Positions 7,501 to 9,140 of a DNA stretch of 9,140 nucleotides are shown in pieces. The DNA lies in assembly GCA_025362615.1 (NCBI GenBank), contig JANYFQ010000238.1:1-9140 (forward strand), in the 5' to 3' direction. The position numbers were made by a program, and so were the translations under genes. The stretch's first letter is position 1, and each line of letters opens with the position of its first letter. This stretch comes from Hymenobacter sp. GTDB taxonomy: Bacteria > Bacteroidota > Bacteroidia > Cytophagales > Hymenobacteraceae. Under the pieces are notes generated by a model. The model worked only from the letters and a program-made list of their open reading frames with translations. It was not told where the DNA came from and did no database searches.

Positions 7501-8228
7501 GCATCAGCAACGGCGGCAATGTGGGCATCGGCACCACGGGGGTGCCGGCCAAGCGCCTGCACGTCGATGCGAGCAACGACGTACTGCGCATCGACAACCT
7601 GGCCCAGGTGTCGGCCACCAACAACTACCTCGTCATCGACGGCAGTGGCAACGTGGGCAAGACCACCGTCGAGAACGTGTCCGGGCAGGTCATCCGGCTG
7701 GGTTTCAACGGCGGCGACTACTTCGAGAACACCACTACCCCGGCCGCCGCCGAGCGCGGCCTGCGCTTCGACCAGCACAGCTCGGCGGCCCTGATGAGCA
7801 ACGCCCCCAACGGGGCCCCCAACTTCATCAACACCATCACCGGGGCCACCCTGGCCCTGAACCAGGGCGTGGCGGCCGGCAACGGCACCCGCGCCCGCAC
7901 CACCGACCAGGTGACGCTGCCCGCCGGCGTGTACCGCGTCACGGTGCGCCTCAACGGCAGCTATTTCGGGGGCAACGGCAGCCCGACGGCCTTCGTCAAG
8001 TTCATCGTCAACAACAACGAGTATTCCTTCGTGGATGCCCTCACGCCGGCCGGCAGCGGCATCGTCACCCACGCCGAGGTGAGCGACTACCTCAACCTGA
8101 CCGCCACGTCCACCGTCGATTTCGCGCTGCGGCCCCTGCGCAACTTCAACCTCATCGACCGGCTCTCGCCCAACGCCAGCACCGATTACAGCTACCGCTC
8201 GCTGCTGCTGATTGAGCGGGTGCGCTAG
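4506..8228 (+). CDS. Large secreted repeat-rich adhesin/tail-fibre-like protein
   Basis: A 1240-residue Gly/Thr/Asn/Ser/Ala-rich protein; exact function unknown. Residues 1-26 are a Sec signal peptide ending AQA before QTG, and the ATG at 4506 starts it. An N-terminal block, SAALDIISTTKGVLLPR followed by GLIVFQTGGTAGYYYN, is typical of Bacteroidota fibre-like surface proteins. VGIGT-type turns start at about 143, 315, 619, 700 (VGVGT), 871 and 1005, usually preceded by GGN and followed by a Pro and LDV or LxV. Two similar modules (109-390 and 665-943) flank a beta-roll-like repeat zone (about 441-604). Within each module, the stretch from GLGQSFTLP or NLGQSFTLP to the FxIxY strands looks like a beta-sandwich. 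The C-terminal part (about 1136-1240, LPAGVYRVTVRLNGSYF to SYRSLLLIERV) resembles a C1q/TNF-like jelly roll; this is a tentative fold guess. I see no S74 chaperone peptidase, autotransporter barrel, LPXTG or clear type IX secretion tail, so anchoring is unexplained. It appears monocistronic. Confidence 0.85.
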   Translation: MKVSVTYWLRLSGLFLLFTAGLTAQAQTGITIGAVTAPDASAALDIISTTKGVLLPRVALATAIATPATGLIVFQTGGTAGYYYNAGTSGSPSWQQIATVAGAAITAGNGLTKTGQNLALGGSLTQATTVAQGGNLFSLTGGNVGIGTVVPQATLEASGDFRVSNGTTNATLGNSTTGFANFGGSNLGQSFTLPVAATITSVRLFSNNSFTTTFIIYSGAGSGGTALASPQTITFVAGVRTTVNLSSPLALSAGIYSVMVNTGSNGLRYDNNGDTYPGGGIYNGTVSQSASDLDFAIAYTAGSATSSLYVAPGGNVGIGTTGTPGQRLDVTGGSIRIGTSGSGLIFPDGSTQTTAAVTGTGADFIKNGTAQQATSNFNISGNGTVGGTLSAATATVTGTTTTANAVVTTALTGSGSNIGTTVGLGIRADGGLNLGQNTSDNFFVGYLAGRDNTTGVTNYAVGIRAGERTTTGNYNVFLGSAAGQFNTTGGQNLYMGWLAGQVSNGDRNFAIGMQAGRANTASDNHFVGFYAGTATNTGSRNTFEGNYTGVSNTSGGRNTFVGYQAGSANTDGSNNFGFGHMAGPSSGSLTNAGAIGYNARVNQSNSLVLGGTGTDAVKVGIGTITPSQTLDVTGGSIQISTSGQGLIFPDATTQTTAATTSTASNGLTKTGNNIALGGSLSTQTNILQAGSAFTLTGGNVGVGTAVPPATLETNGDFRVSNGTTSTSLGTAGNGNVTASFNGLGQSFTLPTAGTVTSIRLRSNTTHSTTFTIYSGGGTTGAVQATQVISFVADASATVPLTTPLALGAGTYTITLAQPQGLYYFGTGSDAYPGGTLYFGNSAGTGTVDLEFTVNYTSGAATSSLYVATGGNVGIGTSSAPAQKLDVTGGSIKISTVGQGLIFPDATTQTTAATAGSFIQNQTASAQTGGFNVAGTGTVGGTLTTGAGLVVNSGGSNTGTIANGLRFNGPNAGEGIASKTNAGGNQSGLDFYTNSSARLSISNGGNVGIGTTGVPAKRLHVDASNDVLRIDNLAQVSATNNYLVIDGSGNVGKTTVENVSGQVIRLGFNGGDYFENTTTPAAAERGLRFDQHSSAALMSNAPNGAPNFINTITGATLALNQGVAAGNGTRARTTDQVTLPAGVYRVTVRLNGSYFGGNGSPTAFVKFIVNNNEYSFVDALTPAGSGIVTHAEVSDYLNLTATSTVDFALRPLRNFNLIDRLSPNASTDYSYRSLLLIERVR
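4830..7334 (+). repeat. Intragenic duplication of a module of about 280 residues in the adhesin
   Basis: Module 1 (4830-5675, residues 109-390) and module 2 (6498-7334, residues 665-943) carry the same ordered landmarks: NGLTKTG, ALGGSL, LTGGNVG, ATLE..GDFRVSNGTT, LGQSFTLP, TSxRL, the YPGG block, ATSSLYVA.GGNVGIGT, LDVTGGSI, GLIFPD, TQTTAA, and GTVGGTL at the end. They differ at many positions, so the duplication is old. The GLIFPDATTQTTAA stretch occurs a third time just before module 2. There, 6432-6482 and 7194-7244 are identical over 51 nt except for one base, which suggests more recent exchange. Confidence 0.9.
5826..6317 (+). repeat. About ten 16-17-residue beta-roll-like repeats in the adhesin
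   Basis: Residues 441-604 are successive units of the form N-x-phi-x-G-x-x-A-G-x-x-x-T-x-G. Examples are NFFVGYLAGRDNTTG, NYAVGIRAGERTTTG, NVFLGSAAGQFNTTG, NFAIGMQAGRANTA and NTFVGYQAGSANTDG. The spacing and the phi-x-G-x-x-A-G core recall YadA-type head repeats, which form a left-handed beta-roll and are usually trimeric. The last units (NFGFGHMAG, AIGYNA) are degenerate, and the zone passes into NSLVLGGTGTDAVKVGIGT. Trimerisation is inferred, not shown. Confidence 0.8.
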
Positions 8229-8260
8229 GCGCGGGGCGCTGCCCTGCCCGGCTACTTCAT

Positions 8261-8486
8261 GGCAACGCCCCCGGCCCCTGCGGCCTTGTCCTTCCCCAAA
8301 ACTTTGAACGGGGTCTGCACGGTGTGGTCAGACGACTTTTTCAGTCGTCCGACCACTACCACTACCACTACCGGGTAGGCCGAAATGAGGCAACGAATAG
8401 TGGTCGGACGACTGAAAAAGTCGTCTGACCACACCGCCCAATGCCACCGTTCAATGTTTTGGGCAACGCCTCCGGCCCCTGCGGCC
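8261..8486. repeat. 25-bp direct repeats flanking the adhesin 3' palindromic element
   Basis: Positions 8261-8285 and 8462-8486 are the same 25 nt except one base (C8270/T8471). Both begin GGCAACGCC and end CCTGCGGCC. The right copy is the 5' arm and loop of the terminator at 8465-8497. In the left copy the matching 3' arm is missing (GGCC is followed by TTGTCC), so it is a half terminator. The segment between the copies has terminal and internal inverted repeats. Confidence 0.75.
8295..8463. repeat. Long inverted repeat with a 39-bp perfect core made of two hairpin units
   Basis: 8320-8358 and 8398-8436 are perfect reverse complements (39 bp) around a 39-nt spacer that includes CCACTA three times in tandem. 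Further out, CCCAAAACTTTGAACGG (8295-8311) pairs with 8447-8463 with one mismatch. Each core arm is also a hairpin. The left has GTGGTC, A8330, GACGACT, loop TTTTC, AGTCGTC, C8350, GACCAC. The right has the same stem with loop GAAAA and a G8406/T8426 mismatch. The mismatch is the 8th pair from the loop in both. The two loops are complementary, so an RNA copy could fold as one long stem or as two hairpins able to kiss (inference). Confidence 0.8.
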
Positions 8487-8497
8487 GGGGGCGTTTT
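8465..8497 (+). terminator. Intrinsic terminator between the adhesin and the response regulator gene
   Basis: AACGCCTCCGGCC (8465-8477) pairs with GGCCGGGGGCGTT (8483-8495) around the loop CCTGC. This makes 13 pairs with a single T-G wobble. TTTT (8494-8497) ends the structure; it is a short T-tract, half inside the stem. It would stop read-through from the adhesin about 240-270 nt after its stop codon, before the next promoter. Confidence 0.65.
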
Positions 8498-8537
8498 GCG
8501 TGGGGGCGGGGCGGGGGGCGCATCCCCCTTTTATGTC

Positions 8538-8570
8538 ATTGCGCGGGCGGGGGAGGGGCCGATACCTTTG
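8538..8570 (+). promoter_or_regulatory. Promoter of the response regulator, abutting its start codon
   Basis: TACCTTTG (8563-8570) matches the -7 box. ATTG at 8538-8541, 21 nt upstream, is a possible -33 element. The ATG at 8575 begins only 4 nt after the box, so the transcript would be leaderless or nearly so. The two other plus-strand genes have predicted leaders of about 25 and 50 nt. Confidence 0.55.
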
Positions 8571-8574
8571 CCGG

Positions 8575-9140
8575 ATGCAAGTTCCCCTGCCGTTGGCCAT
8601 CATTGAAGACCAGGCCCCCATCCGGGAGGCGCTGCACGAGTACCTGGGCGGGCAGCCCGAGTTTGAGTGCGTGCTGGTGGCGGCATCGATGGAGGCGTTT
8701 TTGAAGCAGGTGCCCCGGCTGCCGGTGCCGCCCGTGCTGGTGCTGAGCGACATTGGCCTGCCCGGCCGCTCGGGCATTGAGGGGCTGCCCCTGATACGGG
8801 CGCTGCTGCCCGAGGCGCAGGTGCTCATGCTAAGCGTGTTTGCCGATGCCGAGCGGGTGTTTGAAGCCATTTGCGCCGGAGCGGTGGGCTACCTGGTGAA
8901 GAACACCGCGCTGCCCCTCATCAAGCAGCACTTGCTGGAGGTGGCGGCGGGCGGCTCGCCGATGAGCCCCGGCGTGGCGCGGTTTGTACTACAGGCGTTT
9001 CGGCGGGAGCCGCCGGTGCGGGTGGCGCTGTCGGTGGCGCAGCGCCTTTCGCCCCGCGAGCAGGAGGTGGTGCGGGCCATCGAGGACGGGCTGAGCTACA
9101 AGCTGGTGGCGGCCCGCCACGGCATCAGCATCGAGACGGT
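8575..9140 (+). CDS. NarL/LuxR-type response regulator (3' end outside window)
   Basis: A DNA-binding response regulator that would be phosphorylated by a partner histidine kinase, not seen here. The first 188 codons are present. The receiver domain (about 5-125) has the full active-site set: acidic pair E11-D12, phospho-acceptor D59 in LSDIGLPGRSG, S87 in LMLSVF, and K109 in GAVGYLVKN. After a linker, the LuxR/GerE helix-turn-helix begins at about 158 with LSPREQEVVRAIEDGLSYK, and continues with AARHGISIET where the window ends. The start at 8575 gives MQVPLPLAIIEDQ, normal for the family. The next in-frame ATG (codon 39) would remove the acidic pocket. The layout REC-linker-HTH is usual for Bacteroidota NarL-type regulators. 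The target genes cannot be told from the sequence. Confidence 0.93.
   Translation, partial: MQVPLPLAIIEDQAPIREALHEYLGGQPEFECVLVAASMEAFLKQVPRLPVPPVLVLSDIGLPGRSGIEGLPLIRALLPEAQVLMLSVFADAERVFEAICAGAVGYLVKNTALPLIKQHLLEVAAGGSPMSPGVARFVLQAFRREPPVRVALSVAQRLSPREQEVVRAIEDGLSYKLVAARHGISIET

Noticed and set aside
5256..8072. Open frame of 938 codons on the minus strand opposite the adhesin
   Set aside because: It mirrors the repetitive, C-ending codons of the adhesin and has no signal peptide, promoter or family motif. The plus strand has a signal peptide, a promoter box and known repeats.
8353..8370. CCACTA tandem as a possible CRISPR or microsatellite array
   Set aside because: Only three 6-nt copies with no spacers; it is just part of the loop of the inverted repeat.
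8252..8606. Two small open frames (8252-8434 minus and 8385-8606 plus) sharing the peptide GRLKKSSDHT
   Set aside because: The shared peptide arises only because both read the arms of the inverted repeat. Neither has coding support; the second also overlaps the terminator and the regulator start.
8575..9140. Functional link between the response regulator and the adhesin as one operon
   Set aside because: A terminator at 8465-8497 and a separate promoter at 8538-8570 lie between them. The gap is 346 nt, so co-transcription is not supported.

Overview
The window looks like chromosomal DNA from a high-GC member of the Bacteroidota, most likely a Hymenobacter-like cytophagalean (inference). Three signs point there. 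The TACCTTTGC form of the Bacteroidota -7 promoter box (TAnnTTTG) lies upstream of all three plus-strand genes. No Shine-Dalgarno sequence precedes any start codon. The large surface protein opens with the sequence style usual for Bacteroidota tail-fibre/adhesin-like proteins. No rRNA, tRNA, CRISPR array, transposase or phage gene was seen.

Layout. Positions 1-130 hold a long GC-rich inverted repeat and the 3' flank of ggt. Positions 131-1906 (minus) encode a lipoprotein gamma-glutamyltransferase. Positions 1907-2215 are the divergent intergenic region, with a nested palindromic element (1950-2101) and a well-formed promoter (2154-2184). Positions 2216-4270 (plus) encode a eukaryotic-type 1,4-alpha-glucan branching enzyme. 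Positions 4271-4505 contain an inverted repeat just after the stop codon and a -7 promoter box. Positions 4506-8228 (plus) encode a 1240-residue secreted, repeat-rich adhesin/tail-fibre-like protein with a large internal duplication. Positions 8229-8574 are intergenic and very structured: direct repeats, a 39-bp perfect inverted repeat, an intrinsic terminator and a promoter. From 8575 to the window end (plus) runs the start of a NarL/LuxR-type response regulator, cut off in its HTH domain.

The four genes do not form an obvious pathway: glutathione/gamma-glutamyl metabolism, glycogen branching, a surface protein and a two-component regulator. Each of the three downstream plus-strand genes has its own promoter-like box, so they are probably separate transcription units.

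The least explained signal is in the intergenic DNA. All four gaps carry a long inverted repeat. In three of them (1-88, 1950-2101, 8320-8436) each arm is itself a hairpin with the same plan: about 7 bp of loop-proximal stem, one mismatch at the 8th pair, then 3-6 more pairs. The three elements differ in primary sequence. This shared architecture is the best candidate here for something undescribed.
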